Below are positions 23,107-32,081 of a stretch of 64,000 nucleotides of DNA, piece after piece. A program made the translations under genes and the position numbers. Position 1 is the stretch's first letter. Each line of letters begins with the position of its first letter. The notes below the pieces were generated by a model that saw only the letters and a list, made by a program, of their open reading frames with translations, made no database searches and was not told where the DNA came from. Origin of the DNA: Clostridia bacterium (GTDB taxonomy: Bacteria > Bacillota > Clostridia > Lachnospirales > Lachnospiraceae); NCBI GenBank assembly GCA_910575245.1, contig CAJTEN010000028.1, positions 1 through 64,000 on the forward strand, written 5' to 3'.

Positions 23107-24024
23107 ATGGCTTTGAACACGTTAGTATATGGAAGCGCCCTGCAGAAAAAGCTGGATGCTGCAGCAACAAAGACGCTGACATCCGGCTGGATGGATGCCA
23201 ATGCAGGCCAGGTGGAATATAACGGGGGCAATAAGATCAGGATGCCTGAAATTTCCACAACCGGGCTTAAGGATTATGACAGGGATGACGGGTATCCGTC
23301 CGGGGGTGTGACGCTTGCTTACAAAGAGTATGAGATGACGATGGACCGCGGTGCCTCTTTCCAGCTGGACAGGATGGATGTAAATGAGACAAACTTTATC
23401 GTCAATGCGACATCTGTCACTGGCGAGTTCCAAAATGAACATGTCATCCCGGAAATTGATTCCTACCGATACAGCAAGCTGTATGCATTATTAAAGGAAG
23501 CGGAAAGAGTGACAGTCTATACGCCGGAGGAGAAAACCATCATGGATGCCCTGTTATCGGATATTGCAAAGATCAGGGATGAGGTTGGCGAGGATGTTCC
23601 GTTAGTTGTCACCATTGCGCAGCCTGTCAAGACAAAGCTGGAACTCAACGATAAGTTCACCAAGCAGCTGAATGTGGCAGATTTTAAATCCGGTGAGATC
23701 AGCACACAGCTGAAACAGATCAATAACTGTTTCCTGAAGCCGGTGCCGTCCTCACGTATGAAGACGTCTTATGTTTTTAAAGATGGAAAGACTGAGGGAG
23801 AGAAGGAAGGCGGTTTTGCTCCGGCAGAGAGTGCAAAGCAGGTCAACTGGATCATTACAGTACAGAAAGCGCCGATCGCAGTCACGAAGCAGGATAAGAT
23901 GAAAGTCATCGATCCGGACACTTACCAGAAAGCTGACGCCTGGTTTATTGGTTACCGCCGTTACCATGAATTATGGCTGCCGGAGGGCAGGTATAAGAAA
24001 TGCTGGGCGAATGCGGAAGCATAG
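23107..24024 (+). CDS. major capsid protein
   Basis: 305 residues starting MALNTLVYGSALQKKLDAAA. It lies directly after the scaffold gene, behind AGAGGAGG. Internal features such as FQLDRMDVNE, VTGEFQNEHVIPEIDSYR and ADAWFIGYRRYHELWLPEGR fit an HK97-fold capsid protein of Clostridial phages that lacks a long delta domain (scaffold supplied separately). No protease gene is present nearby. Confidence 0.88.
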   Translation: MALNTLVYGSALQKKLDAAATKTLTSGWMDANAGQVEYNGGNKIRMPEISTTGLKDYDRDDGYPSGGVTLAYKEYEMTMDRGASFQLDRMDVNETNFIVNATSVTGEFQNEHVIPEIDSYRYSKLYALLKEAERVTVYTPEEKTIMDALLSDIAKIRDEVGEDVPLVVTIAQPVKTKLELNDKFTKQLNVADFKSGEISTQLKQINNCFLKPVPSSRMKTSYVFKDGKTEGEKEGGFAPAESAKQVNWIITVQKAPIAVTKQDKMKVIDPDTYQKADAWFIGYRRYHELWLPEGRYKKCWANAEA

Positions 24025-24035
24025 GAGGACATGGG

Positions 24036-24413
24036 ATGAAGCAGGAGATGAGAAAACTCAACCGCGCGAAGTATGCCCGCACTATTGAAGAGATGGCACA
24101 GCTGGCCGCGCAGGGCTATGTCCCGGTGGGGACGGCTGCAGCAGATCCACCGGACGCAGCCTCCGGGCAGCCAAGTGCTGATCCCGGCAGGAAAAATAAG
24201 AAGGCTGCACCGTCAGGTGGAACCTCCGGCCGGAAAGATAAGAAGACAGAACAGCCCGCAGCAGCACCGGATCAGGAAGGCAGCAGCGCGGAGCAGACAG
24301 CGGAAAGACCGGATCAGGCGGCAGAGGGACTGGATCAGGCAGCAAGCGTACCGGAGACGCCTGTGGCAGATCCGGCACAGGCTGGGGCAGACGGAGGCGG
24401 TAACGGGACATGA
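24036..24413 (+). CDS. low-complexity head accessory protein
   Basis: 125 residues. The first 35 residues are a folded-looking basic helix region (LNRAKYARTIEEMAQLAAQG); the rest is disordered, rich in Ala, Pro, Gln, Asp and Gly with loose repeats (DQAAEGLDQAA). AGGAGG supports ATG 24036. Its place between capsid and head-tail connector suggests a head decoration or internal linker protein. Function not known. Confidence 0.6.
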   Translation: MKQEMRKLNRAKYARTIEEMAQLAAQGYVPVGTAAADPPDAASGQPSADPGRKNKKAAPSGGTSGRKDKKTEQPAAAPDQEGSSAEQTAERPDQAAEGLDQAASVPETPVADPAQAGADGGGNGT

Positions 24414-24742
24414 TCGACATGGATGCAATGCTGAAAAAAGTCAAAGTACGGCTGGGCATCAGCCCGGAGATGACGGAGCACGATGAGGTGCTCCGCCTGA
24501 TGTTAGAGGATGCGGTCATCATGATCCGGATATTCTGCAACCGGGATATATTCCCGGTACAGCTTGAATATGTCGCCCGCCAGATCGTTGTCAACGCTTT
24601 TTATAAAGAAAACGGTGATAACGTGGCATCCATCAAGCGCGGGGATACACAGATCACTTATACTGAGACAATCAGCAAAGATGATATGACGCAGGAGCAC
24701 AGGGAATTGTGCTGCAAATACAGGCGGATGCGCACTGGATAG
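24410..24742 (+). CDS. head-tail connector protein (gp6-like)
   Basis: 110 residues, overlapping the upstream gene by 4 bp. It begins MIDMDAMLKKVKVRLGISPE and continues with helices LMLEDAVIMIRIFCNRD and YVARQIVVNAFYK. This is the common all-alpha fold of HK97 gp6/SPP1 gp15-type adaptors that attach below the portal. The C-terminus is basic. Confidence 0.72.
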   Translation: MIDMDAMLKKVKVRLGISPEMTEHDEVLRLMLEDAVIMIRIFCNRDIFPVQLEYVARQIVVNAFYKENGDNVASIKRGDTQITYTETISKDDMTQEHRELCCKYRRMRTG

Positions 24743-24752
24743 AGGAGGGAGC

Positions 24753-24911
24753 ATGAGTTTTAAGGACTTGAGCTATAAAAAGCCGAAGGGAGCAGCGAAG
24801 AAGAATGGTAAGAAACAGGGAAGCAAACGTACTGGCAAAGACGTTCAGGGACCGGATGAGCGTATACAGGACGAGACGGGTCAGGGATCCGGAGACACAG
24901 GGGACGGTTGA
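24753..24911 (+). CDS. 52-codon ORF overlapping the head-closure gene (possible frameshifted N-terminus)
   Basis: ATG 24753 stands behind the strong AGAGGAGGGAGC and starts MSFKDLSYKKPKG, a typical N-terminus of small head-closure proteins. After about 17 codons the sequence turns into low-quality basic and acidic residues and ends at TGA 24909-24911. The true head-closure sequence continues in the +1 frame from 24805. Either a frameshift in AAG AAG AAT near 24798-24806 split the gene, or a recoding event joins the two. The strong ribosome binding site belongs to this frame. Confidence 0.45.
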   Translation: MSFKDLSYKKPKGAAKKNGKKQGSKRTGKDVQGPDERIQDETGQGSGDTGDG

Positions 24912-25167
24912 AAAGAAAATCACCATCTATGAGAATATTCCCTGTGCGCTCAGCCAGAAGGCGAATGATACGCCGGAGAAGCAGGAGTTTCATTCCGAGA
25001 AAAAATGCACGCATACGGTCTTCACGCTGCCGGGCGTGGAACTGTTAGATAATGACAGGGCAGTCATTATCACGGAGGCCGGGCAGGAGTTCTCGGGAAC
25101 CACAGGCAGGACATTCGGCTATATTAGCCATGGGGAAACACCATTTACAGCGGAGGCCTTGGCATGA
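24805..25167 (+). CDS. head-closure / head-tail joining protein
   Basis: The 120 residue frame encodes MVRNREANVLAKTFRDRMSV, then a beta-rich body (VEKKITIYENIPCALSQ, VELLDNDRAVIITEAGQEFS) and GYISHGETPF. This is the usual pattern of small beta-barrel stopper proteins between connector and tail. It lacks a good ribosome binding site of its own; the site and first codons are in the overlapping frame starting at 24753. Expression may need that frame or a frameshift. Confidence 0.65.
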   Translation: MVRNREANVLAKTFRDRMSVYRTRRVRDPETQGTVEKKITIYENIPCALSQKANDTPEKQEFHSEKKCTHTVFTLPGVELLDNDRAVIITEAGQEFSGTTGRTFGYISHGETPFTAEALA

Positions 25168-25559
25168 GCATGAAGAGCCTGGAGGATCTGGAGCGGGCTT
25201 TTGACAGAGGGCTGAATGCCTGGGAGTCCGGCATCGTTGTGGAGCATGCCGAAAAGATGGGGAAAAAGATCGTCCGGGAGGTAAAACGGGAAACGAAGGT
25301 CGTGACGGGAAATCTGCGCCGCAGGTGGGATGAACGGGTGGAGGCACGCAGTAACGGTGCTGATATTATTGTGGAAAATGATGCTGAGTATGCCGCTCCG
25401 GTTAATGACGGCCATCGGGTCGTACGTGGAGGCCGGACAGTGGGATTTGTGGAAGGCCGCCATATGCTGGAGAAAGGGATTGCCAATTACCAGAATGTAT
25501 ATCTGAAGGATGACCTGCAGGAGATGGTGGACGATCTGGGAAAGAAGATGAGGGGATGA
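25164..25559 (+). CDS. HK97 gp10-like neck/tail completion protein
   Basis: 131 residues, overlapping the upstream gene by 4 bp. Signatures are VKRETKVVTGNLRRRW, ENDAEYAAPVNDGHRV and FVEGRHMLEKGIANYQ. These are the conserved beta-hairpin and GRHM loop of the HK97 gp10/SPP1 gp16.1 family. It joins head and tail. Confidence 0.82.
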   Translation: MSMKSLEDLERAFDRGLNAWESGIVVEHAEKMGKKIVREVKRETKVVTGNLRRRWDERVEARSNGADIIVENDAEYAAPVNDGHRVVRGGRTVGFVEGRHMLEKGIANYQNVYLKDDLQEMVDDLGKKMRG

Positions 25560-25560
25560 C

Positions 25561-25983
25561 ATGGTTACACTGCAGGAGATATCGACAGGTATCATCAGGA
25601 TACTGCGGGAAAAGCTGGAGATCGAGTACATCACGCAGGAGGACATGGGCAGTACAGATGGGCAGGAATTTATACATATACAGTTGATCCCGCTTAAGTC
25701 AGCTGCAGCGGCAGCAGGACATTTTATGGACAGGCAGATATTTGTGGATATCGCGTATATGGAGAAGCTGCATACCCCAAATGCGCGGATTTATGAAGTT
25801 CTGGACATGATCGACCAGGCGTTTAAGCCTTTTTTTAAGATCAAAGACCGTGCATTCAGCCCGCCTGCACAGATGGATATCACAGACGATATAGGACATT
25901 ACAAGATGACGCTGGAGTTTACAGATACGGTACCGCAGGAAGAAGGGCCGCTTATGGAGTATCTGGCAGTCAGTCTGCATTAG
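25561..25983 (+). CDS. tail terminator-like protein
   Basis: 140 residues starting MVTLQEISTGIIRILREKLE, with FIHIQLIPLKS, a MDRQIFVDIAYME strand pair and ARIYEVLDMIDQAF helix. This pattern fits the tail terminator/completion proteins that cap contractile tails just before the sheath gene. The gene starts one base after the previous stop. Confidence 0.7.
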   Translation: MVTLQEISTGIIRILREKLEIEYITQEDMGSTDGQEFIHIQLIPLKSAAAAAGHFMDRQIFVDIAYMEKLHTPNARIYEVLDMIDQAFKPFFKIKDRAFSPPAQMDITDDIGHYKMTLEFTDTVPQEEGPLMEYLAVSLH

Positions 25984-26004
25984 GGAAGATTGGAGGAGAT
26001 GAAG

Positions 26005-27081
26005 ATGGGATTACCTGAGATCATCATCACATTTAAGAAGAAAGCATCCTCAGCGATATCCAGGAGCCAGCGCGGCATGGTGGCGGTGCTCCTGCAGGAT
26101 GACACGGCGGAGCAGTTTTTGACGCCGTGCACACGCTGGAAGGATGTAAAGGAGACAGAGTGGACAAAAGAGAGTTTAAAAGTGCTTAAACTTGTCTTTA
26201 AAGGAGGGCCGCGCCAGGTCCTGATCGTGAGGGTGCTGCGGACAGAAGGGAGTCTTGATCTGGCTGAGACGCTGAAGCAGATCATGCACATCAATATCGA
26301 TTACCTCTGCTATCCTGGCTATCAGACATCTGACCTGACAGCACTGCGTGAGTCTATCAAAGAGGCACATGAAAAAGGGAAGAAGGTCAAGGCAGTATTG
26401 CCTGGCGTGGCTGCGGATGACATGCACATCATCAACTTTGCATCCAGGTACGTGACAGCCAAGTGGATCGACGATGAGCGGCCTGTCACATACACGGCAG
26501 CGGAATACTGCTGCAGGATCGCGGGGATCCTTGCCGGACTGCCGCTGACGCAGAGTTGCACTTTTTACGTGCTAGACGAGATCGTGGATGCAGACGTCCC
26601 GGAGGATCCGGATACAGATATAGATGCAGGAAAGCTGATTATTGTATTTGATGGAGAGAAGCATAAAATCGGGCGCGGGGTAACAAGCCTGCAGACTGTG
26701 ACGCTGGAGACGCCGGAAGAATATAAGAAGATCAAGATCGTGGAAGGGATGGATGTCATCAGGCATGATATCTTTTCTACGTTTGAAGGCAGTTATATCG
26801 GCAAAGTGGTCAACAGCTACGACAATAAGCAGATGTTTGTCGGGGCCATAAATGATTACCTGCGGTCGATGCAGAACGCGGTCCTAAATGCGGAAGCGGA
26901 AAATGCCGTACAGGTCAGCGTGGAGGGCAACCGCGGATATCTGGAAGACCACGGGATTGATACAGAGGATATGACGGAGCAGGAGTTGAAGGAAGCAGAT
27001 ACAGGTTCGTATATGTTCTTAGAGGGGACGTGTACCTTTCTGGATGCGGCAGAAGACCTGAAGCTGGATATGAGCATGTAG
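26005..27081 (+). CDS. contractile tail sheath protein
   Basis: About 358 residues, XkdK-like. It starts GLPEIIITFKKKASSAISRS and has the conserved C-terminal region with VEGMDVIRHDIFSTFEGSYIG-type sequence followed by VVNSYDNKQMFVGAINDYL. The sheath contracts to drive the tube through the cell envelope, so the phage is a myovirus. ATG 26005 lies six bases after GGAGGAG; earlier in-frame starts are too close to that site. Confidence 0.92.
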   Translation: MGLPEIIITFKKKASSAISRSQRGMVAVLLQDDTAEQFLTPCTRWKDVKETEWTKESLKVLKLVFKGGPRQVLIVRVLRTEGSLDLAETLKQIMHINIDYLCYPGYQTSDLTALRESIKEAHEKGKKVKAVLPGVAADDMHIINFASRYVTAKWIDDERPVTYTAAEYCCRIAGILAGLPLTQSCTFYVLDEIVDADVPEDPDTDIDAGKLIIVFDGEKHKIGRGVTSLQTVTLETPEEYKKIKIVEGMDVIRHDIFSTFEGSYIGKVVNSYDNKQMFVGAINDYLRSMQNAVLNAEAENAVQVSVEGNRGYLEDHGIDTEDMTEQELKEADTGSYMFLEGTCTFLDAAEDLKLDMSM

Positions 27082-27093
27082 GAGGGGTAAGGG

Positions 27094-27534
27094 ATGTCAG
27101 AGACTATCAGAGGGAACAGGACACTGTCAGGTACATGGGCGGAAGTCTGGTGGAACGGCTTCAAGGTCCTTGAAATCAGCAAGATCACGGCAAAAGTAAC
27201 AGTCAATAGGGAAGATGTGCAGCTGGGGCTGGATGTAGATACAAAGATCACGGGCTGGAAAGGCGAGGGGACGCTATCACTGATCAAAGCTTTTACGCGT
27301 TTTGAGGATGTGCGTCAGGAGATCGCCAGGGGACATGACCCCCGGGGCACGATCATCACGAAGTTAAAGGATCCCGATGCCACAGGCGGGCAGACGGAGC
27401 GTTACCAGATCGGCAACGTGGCATTGTCAGAATTCGGTTTTGAGTACGAGAAAGGCGCTGTCGTGAAACAGGAAGTGCCGTTTTCGTTTACGCCGTCTGA
27501 CATGATCAATCTGGACGCGGTGCAGGATGTATAG
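27094..27534 (+). CDS. tail tube protein (XkdM-like)
   Basis: 146 residues, right after the sheath gene, as usual for contractile tails. Typical segments are RGNRTLSGTWAEVWWNG, KVTVNREDVQLGLDVD, KGEGTLSLIKAFTRF and FGFEYEKGAVVKQEVPFSF. It stacks as hexamers to form the inner tube. AGGAGGGG precedes the ATG. Confidence 0.92.
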   Translation: MSETIRGNRTLSGTWAEVWWNGFKVLEISKITAKVTVNREDVQLGLDVDTKITGWKGEGTLSLIKAFTRFEDVRQEIARGHDPRGTIITKLKDPDATGGQTERYQIGNVALSEFGFEYEKGAVVKQEVPFSFTPSDMINLDAVQDV

Positions 27535-27592
27535 ATACAGGCAGATCATAAAGATCCAATATAAAAATACATACAGGAGGTATAAAGGAAGC

Positions 27593-28000
27593 ATGGATCA
27601 GAACAAGGTAGTCATTTTTGAACAGTTTGCAAAGAAAGCAAAGGAAAAGATTGAGGAGCGGAAGAAGTTACATAAGGAGGAGCTGGTGATCGGCAGCATC
27701 GGCATGAATATGGATATCAGAGGGCTGTCGGATACAGAGTTGAATGAAATCTTTGAGTTTTCTGATGATTCTATCGAGAATGATAAGTACGCTGTCTATT
27801 TTGCCAGCAACACGCTGCAGGAAGCGGCAAAGATCATGGTGCAGAACGGCAGCCTGGAGGAAAGGAAGGAGTACACGATCACAGAAATGTTCACCCAGGC
27901 AGAACGCAGGTTTATTGTAGAGCGCATCCTGGAGCTTTCAGGCGTGGGCGGCGAGGCAGATATCAAGATCAAGGAGAAGGAAGAAGTAAAAAACTTTTAA
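27593..28000 (+). CDS. tail assembly chaperone (XkdN-like), short form
   Basis: 135 residues starting MDQNKVVIFEQFAKKAKEKI, with TEMFTQAERRFIVERILELS near the end. It lies between tube and tape measure, the place of tail assembly chaperones. The ATG at 27593 follows AGGAGG and AAAGGAAG; the longer open frame is not needed. Near the end lies the slippery heptamer A AAA AAC (27988-27994) two codons before the TAA stop, so part of the ribosomes should continue into 27994-28203. Confidence 0.85.
   Translation: MDQNKVVIFEQFAKKAKEKIEERKKLHKEELVIGSIGMNMDIRGLSDTELNEIFEFSDDSIENDKYAVYFASNTLQEAAKIMVQNGSLEERKEYTITEMFTQAERRFIVERILELSGVGGEADIKIKEKEEVKNF
27988..27994 (+). promoter_or_regulatory. -1 programmed frameshift site A AAA AAC
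   Basis: In the zero frame the codons read GTA AAA AAC TTT TAA, so the heptamer has the correct X XXY YYZ phase. A -1 slip continues CTT TTA AAA CAG and stays open to 28203. This matches the gpG/gpGT mechanism of tail chaperones. Confidence 0.8.
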
Positions 28001-28203
28001 AACAGTCCCGGCTCATGTGGGTGATGGGGTACTGGATGCAGCACGGCGGTTTCCGTCCGGAAGAGATCCTTGCCCTGTCGCCACAGGAGCGGACTGTGTG
28101 GCAGGCGATAGCGGAACTTAACAGGCAGCAGCATAAAGAGGATATCAGGGATGCAGTGGAAGAAGCTCTCGTGGATGTCTTGTCCGCACTCTCAGCAAAA
28201 TAA
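27994..28203 (+). CDS. frameshift extension of the tail assembly chaperone
   Basis: This frame has no convincing start of its own; ATG 28015 lacks a good ribosome binding site. It is joined to the chaperone by a -1 slip at 27988-27994. The extension is about 69 residues: LLKQSRLMWVMGYWMQHGGF followed by PEEILALSPQERTVWQAIAE. This is typical of the second part of such chaperones, which binds the tape measure protein encoded next. The long form would be a minor product. Confidence 0.8.
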   Translation, partial: LLKQSRLMWVMGYWMQHGGFRPEEILALSPQERTVWQAIAELNRQQHKEDIRDAVEEALVDVLSALSAK

Positions 28204-28221
28204 ATAAGGAGGTGGCATCTG

Positions 28222-30492
28222 ATGTCGGAAGTCTTCGGGGCGGTCATTTCTGTTAAGGACAACGTATCAGGTGTCATGAAGCAGGCAAAGGACTCAACTA
28301 CAGGCTTTCGTGGAGAGGTAGAAAAAGCAAAAAAAGACTTAGAGAAACTTGACAAGCAGAAGGTGAAGGAGAAAGAACTCCGGATCAGGAATACATCAGC
28401 CTATAAGTCAATCGAGGATGTAAAAAAGAGGCTGGAGCCGCTGACAAAGAAGACGGTCGAGATTAAGGCGAAAACGGAGCAGGCAGTTGAAAAAGCCAAG
28501 AAGTTCGGTTCCGTACTGGACAAGATCAAGACATCCAAAATAGTAAATGTCGCCGTCAATGGTGTAGAAAGGGCTACAAAGGCATTGGGTAAGGCTGCAC
28601 TCATCGGCACGGCAACAGCTTTTACCACGGCAGCGGCAGCCGGTACGATGGCGGTCAACTCCGCGATTGACTACCAGGCTCAGATGCAGAACGTAGGCAC
28701 TTTGTTAGACGGTGACGTCCAGGGCAAGCTGCAGGGGATGTCGAAGCAGCTCAAGCAGGTATCTCTGGATACGGGCGTCTGTACATCCGACCTGACGGAA
28801 GGGCTGTACCAGGTCGTATCCGCCTTCGGGGAATCTGCAGACAATGTGAAGCAGATGGAGATCGCGGCTAAGGCAGCCAAGGCCGGGAATGCCACTACGG
28901 TGGATTCCATAAACCTGCTGTCTGCAGTGACAAAGGGGTACGGCGATACATCCGCTGCGGCGATGCAGAAAGCCTCAGACTTGTCATTCATGACCGTGAA
29001 GCTAGGCCAGACAAGTTTCCCAGAACTGGCAGCGAGCATGGGGCAGGTGGTACCGTTAGCCTCCACCCTGAAAGTAAGCCAGGAGGAACTGTTCGGCGCG
29101 ATGTCCACCCTGACAGGCGTTACAGGTTCTACCAGCGAGGTCACTACGCAGCTGAAGGCTACGATGCAGTCTTTTCTCTCTCCATCAACAGAGATGGAGA
29201 AGACGCTTAAAAAGATGGGCTACGCTTCCGGTGCGGCAGCGCTGGAAAGTGAAGGACTGGGCGGCATCCTGGTTAAGCTGAAAAGCCAGGTAAAAGGGGA
29301 TGAGGTCGCTTTTGCGAACCTGTTCTCCAGCGTCGAAGCAAAGAATGCGGTGCTGGCACTGACCGGGAACCAGGCAGAGAATTTTGCTGAGAAGACAGCG
29401 GCCATGTTTGAGGCTTCCGGCGCGGCAGATGCAGCTTTTAAGACACAGACAGCCTCCGTAAAGGAGATGGCAGCGAAGGTCAAAAACGCCGGGAGTGTGA
29501 TGCTCACCAGCCTGGGTGAGAAAGCGCTGCCTTACATCCAGAGTGCGCTTGAAGGTGTCATCGAAAAGATGCCGGAGTTGACAGAAGCAGTCGGCAGCGC
29601 CATAGAGACGGCAGGACCCGTATTTGAGCAATTAGCCGGAAGCGTGTCTGGATTTTTCGAAGCGGCAGAGCCTGTGTTGCAGCAGACTGCGGGCCTGTTT
29701 GGCGGGGCATTTAAGCAGGCCTTGCCTGCAATCACGGAATTAAAGGACAACTTTACAACGATCCTTCCGGCGGTGGAGCCGGTGGTCACAACACTTGCGG
29801 GGGTAGTTTCGTCAGCAGTCCCGCCGATTGCGGGCATCTTTTCTGGAGTGTCTTCTGTGGTAGCGGATGTGATGCCGGTCATTTCGCAGATTGTGTCAAA
29901 TGTGGGCGCGAAGGTATCCGGCATATTTTCGTCGATGGGCAGCGAGACAGGCGTGCTGCAGCAGCTGTTTGAAACAGCAGGGCCGGCGATCTCTTCAGTA
30001 TTGTCAACGGCATGGGCTGTGATCAGTCCGATCTTAGACCTGGCAATTCAGGGAGTGGGGCTATTAGCCGATGCATTCGGCTGGGCATTCCCGTATATCC
30101 AGGGGATCATTGAGACAGTCTGGTCAGTGATCGGCCCGGTATTCGAAAAGATCGGAGACGGGATCGGCACGATCGTATCAGCAGTAAAAAAGATCCGCGG
30201 TGTGGATGACGGCGGTACCGGAGGTGGAGGAACTGGCGGGAGTGTTCCGGCACATGCGACAGGGACATCTTTTTTTTCCGGCGGCTGGACAACGGTCGGA
30301 GAACATGGACCGGAACTCATGAACCTCCCAGCAGGAGCGAAAATACTCTCAAATCAGGAGAGTAAGAACGTACAGGGAGACAGGAAGATATCCATTAACG
30401 TGGAGCATATGGAGGTCAGAAGTGAGGCTGATATCCAGAAAGTAGCGGAGGAACTGGCAAAAAGACTGGAAGAAGCGGAGGAGAACCAGTGA
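28222..30492 (+). CDS. tail tape measure protein
   Basis: 756 residues; its length sets tail length. The N-terminal 130 residues are charged coiled coil. A TP901-type core follows (YQAQMQNVGTLLDGDVQGKL, ASMGQVVPLASTLKVSQEEL, TLTGVTGSTSEVTTQLK), then a long hydrophobic part rich in Val, Ala and Gly (residues 430-650), and an acidic C-terminus. A Gly-rich stretch (DDGGTGGGGTGGSVP) precedes the conserved GEHGPELMNLPAGAKIL. AGGAGG stands upstream. Confidence 0.92.
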   Translation: MSEVFGAVISVKDNVSGVMKQAKDSTTGFRGEVEKAKKDLEKLDKQKVKEKELRIRNTSAYKSIEDVKKRLEPLTKKTVEIKAKTEQAVEKAKKFGSVLDKIKTSKIVNVAVNGVERATKALGKAALIGTATAFTTAAAAGTMAVNSAIDYQAQMQNVGTLLDGDVQGKLQGMSKQLKQVSLDTGVCTSDLTEGLYQVVSAFGESADNVKQMEIAAKAAKAGNATTVDSINLLSAVTKGYGDTSAAAMQKASDLSFMTVKLGQTSFPELAASMGQVVPLASTLKVSQEELFGAMSTLTGVTGSTSEVTTQLKATMQSFLSPSTEMEKTLKKMGYASGAAALESEGLGGILVKLKSQVKGDEVAFANLFSSVEAKNAVLALTGNQAENFAEKTAAMFEASGAADAAFKTQTASVKEMAAKVKNAGSVMLTSLGEKALPYIQSALEGVIEKMPELTEAVGSAIETAGPVFEQLAGSVSGFFEAAEPVLQQTAGLFGGAFKQALPAITELKDNFTTILPAVEPVVTTLAGVVSSAVPPIAGIFSGVSSVVADVMPVISQIVSNVGAKVSGIFSSMGSETGVLQQLFETAGPAISSVLSTAWAVISPILDLAIQGVGLLADAFGWAFPYIQGIIETVWSVIGPVFEKIGDGIGTIVSAVKKIRGVDDGGTGGGGTGGSVPAHATGTSFFSGGWTTVGEHGPELMNLPAGAKILSNQESKNVQGDRKISINVEHMEVRSEADIQKVAEELAKRLEEAEENQ

Positions 30493-31118
30493 TGAGGAAA
30501 ACAAGGACAGTTTTATTAGTCACGGATGACGGGCAGTTTGAACTGTCTGTCAACCCTCCGGAGATCTCCGTGACACAGGATAATAAGGATAAGACGATAG
30601 ATCTTTTAAATATAGGCGAGATCAACGTGCCAGGGAAGCGCGGACTGGTCAGAGTATCTCTGGCGACATTCCTTCCGGACAGTAACAGTCCTTTTTATAC
30701 AGGGAATGCGCCGGAGCGGATCATACAGGCAGTGAAAAAGGCAAAGAACGGGCAGAAGTCCATCCGGATCATCATATCCGGGAGCGATGTCAATACGCTG
30801 TTCAACGTTTCGTCCATGAATGAAATTTATAAAGAAGGGCAGGTTGATATCTATATTTCCTGGTCTTTTGTGGAATTAAGGGATTTGAATACAGGGCAGG
30901 TGGCCAGTTTTGTGCGCAGGTATACGGATACGGGGTTGTGCACGCGCAGTACAAAGCGCAGAGTACCCAAAACGGTCACCGTACAGAGCGGGGATACCTT
31001 GTGGATCCTGGCAAAACGGTATTATGACGATGGCAGCCGCTGGAAAGACATAGCCATGGCAAATGATATGTATGAAGATGCTTTGGTGCCGGGAATGCGG
31101 CTCATTATACCGCTGTGA
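30492..31118 (+). CDS. LysM tail protein (XkdP-like)
   Basis: 208 residues. The N-terminal two thirds is a beta-rich tail hub domain (VNPPEISVTQDNKDKTIDLL). The C-terminus is one LysM domain (TVQSGDTLWILAKRYYDDGS to LVPGMRLIIPL) that may contact peptidoglycan. ATG 30492 overlaps the tape measure stop (TGATG). It is the usual gene after the tape measure in PBSX-type tails. Confidence 0.88.
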   Translation: MRKTRTVLLVTDDGQFELSVNPPEISVTQDNKDKTIDLLNIGEINVPGKRGLVRVSLATFLPDSNSPFYTGNAPERIIQAVKKAKNGQKSIRIIISGSDVNTLFNVSSMNEIYKEGQVDIYISWSFVELRDLNTGQVASFVRRYTDTGLCTRSTKRRVPKTVTVQSGDTLWILAKRYYDDGSRWKDIAMANDMYEDALVPGMRLIIPL

Positions 31119-31147
31119 TATTTTATCAGCAGAAAAGAGATCTCGAT

Positions 31148-32047
31148 ATGAAGGTGTATATTAATGGTGCAGATTTTTCAAAGGAGATAGAGTCGGTCAG
31201 CTGGAGCGGGGATGAGAACCAGCTGGCACGGAAGGTGAAGATTACTTACCTGTATGCACCGCGTAGTACTCCGGCTTACACCAAGGCGGCGGTAAAAGGC
31301 GACAGGCTTACATTGGGCGGAGGAATCTTTCAGGGAATTATACTGAATGAAGAGCGTACAGAGAATTCTATTACAATGTCAAACACAGCATATGATTATG
31401 CCTGGTATCTCCGGAGTAAGGCTTTCGGAGTATACAAGGGCTCTCCGGCATCGGTAGTGTTACAGGTGTGCAGTGAGAATGGTATCCCCTGTGGGCAGCT
31501 GTACGATCCAGGCGGCGAGGTGGAGGTCATCTCTGCTGGAGAGAAGAGCATCAGCCAGGTGATCAGGGATGTTTACGAGGGACAGGACGTACACGTATTT
31601 ATGCAGGGGACATCCGTATGTACGGAAAAGTATGGCACAGACCTGGCCGGTACAGTCACTGGGGATGATTACGTGACTGATGCAAGCTATACCAGCAGTG
31701 CGGAGAACCTGGTCAACAGGGCTGTGCTGCTGAATGCGGATGAGGAACCGGTCGGGGAGATAACGAATGGATTTTCCGAGTTTGGAACAATCAATGAGGC
31801 ATATAAGATATCTGGTGATGAGTTGGATATCAATAAAGAAGCTGAGAAACTTCTAAAAGGGCTGGAAGAGTCCGGCAAAGTCGTGGTGCGCGGCAATCCG
31901 GCATTTGTGACTGGAAAGGCGGTCATCGTGGAGAAGGTCAACTCAAAGATCCGGGGACGGTTTGTGATCATCTCTGACAGCCACGAGATCCGGGACGCGT
32001 CCTACATAACAACGCTGGGACTGAGGTTTGACAGCGTCGTTATGTAG
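31148..32047 (+). CDS. tail hub/baseplate protein (XkdQ-like)
   Basis: About 299 residues starting MKVYINGADFSKEIESVSWS, then ARKVKITYLYAPRSTP and a body ending ISDSHEIRDASYITTLGLRF. It matches the XkdQ/YqbQ family related to gp27/gpD hub proteins. The ATG at 31148 gives the family-like start with AAAAGAGA upstream; a GTG at 31115, overlapping the previous stop, is an alternative. Confidence 0.85.
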   Translation: MKVYINGADFSKEIESVSWSGDENQLARKVKITYLYAPRSTPAYTKAAVKGDRLTLGGGIFQGIILNEERTENSITMSNTAYDYAWYLRSKAFGVYKGSPASVVLQVCSENGIPCGQLYDPGGEVEVISAGEKSISQVIRDVYEGQDVHVFMQGTSVCTEKYGTDLAGTVTGDDYVTDASYTSSAENLVNRAVLLNADEEPVGEITNGFSEFGTINEAYKISGDELDINKEAEKLLKGLEESGKVVVRGNPAFVTGKAVIVEKVNSKIRGRFVIISDSHEIRDASYITTLGLRFDSVVM

Positions 32048-32081
32048 AGTTTAGCAGATGACAGTGAAGGGAGGCAGGAAG

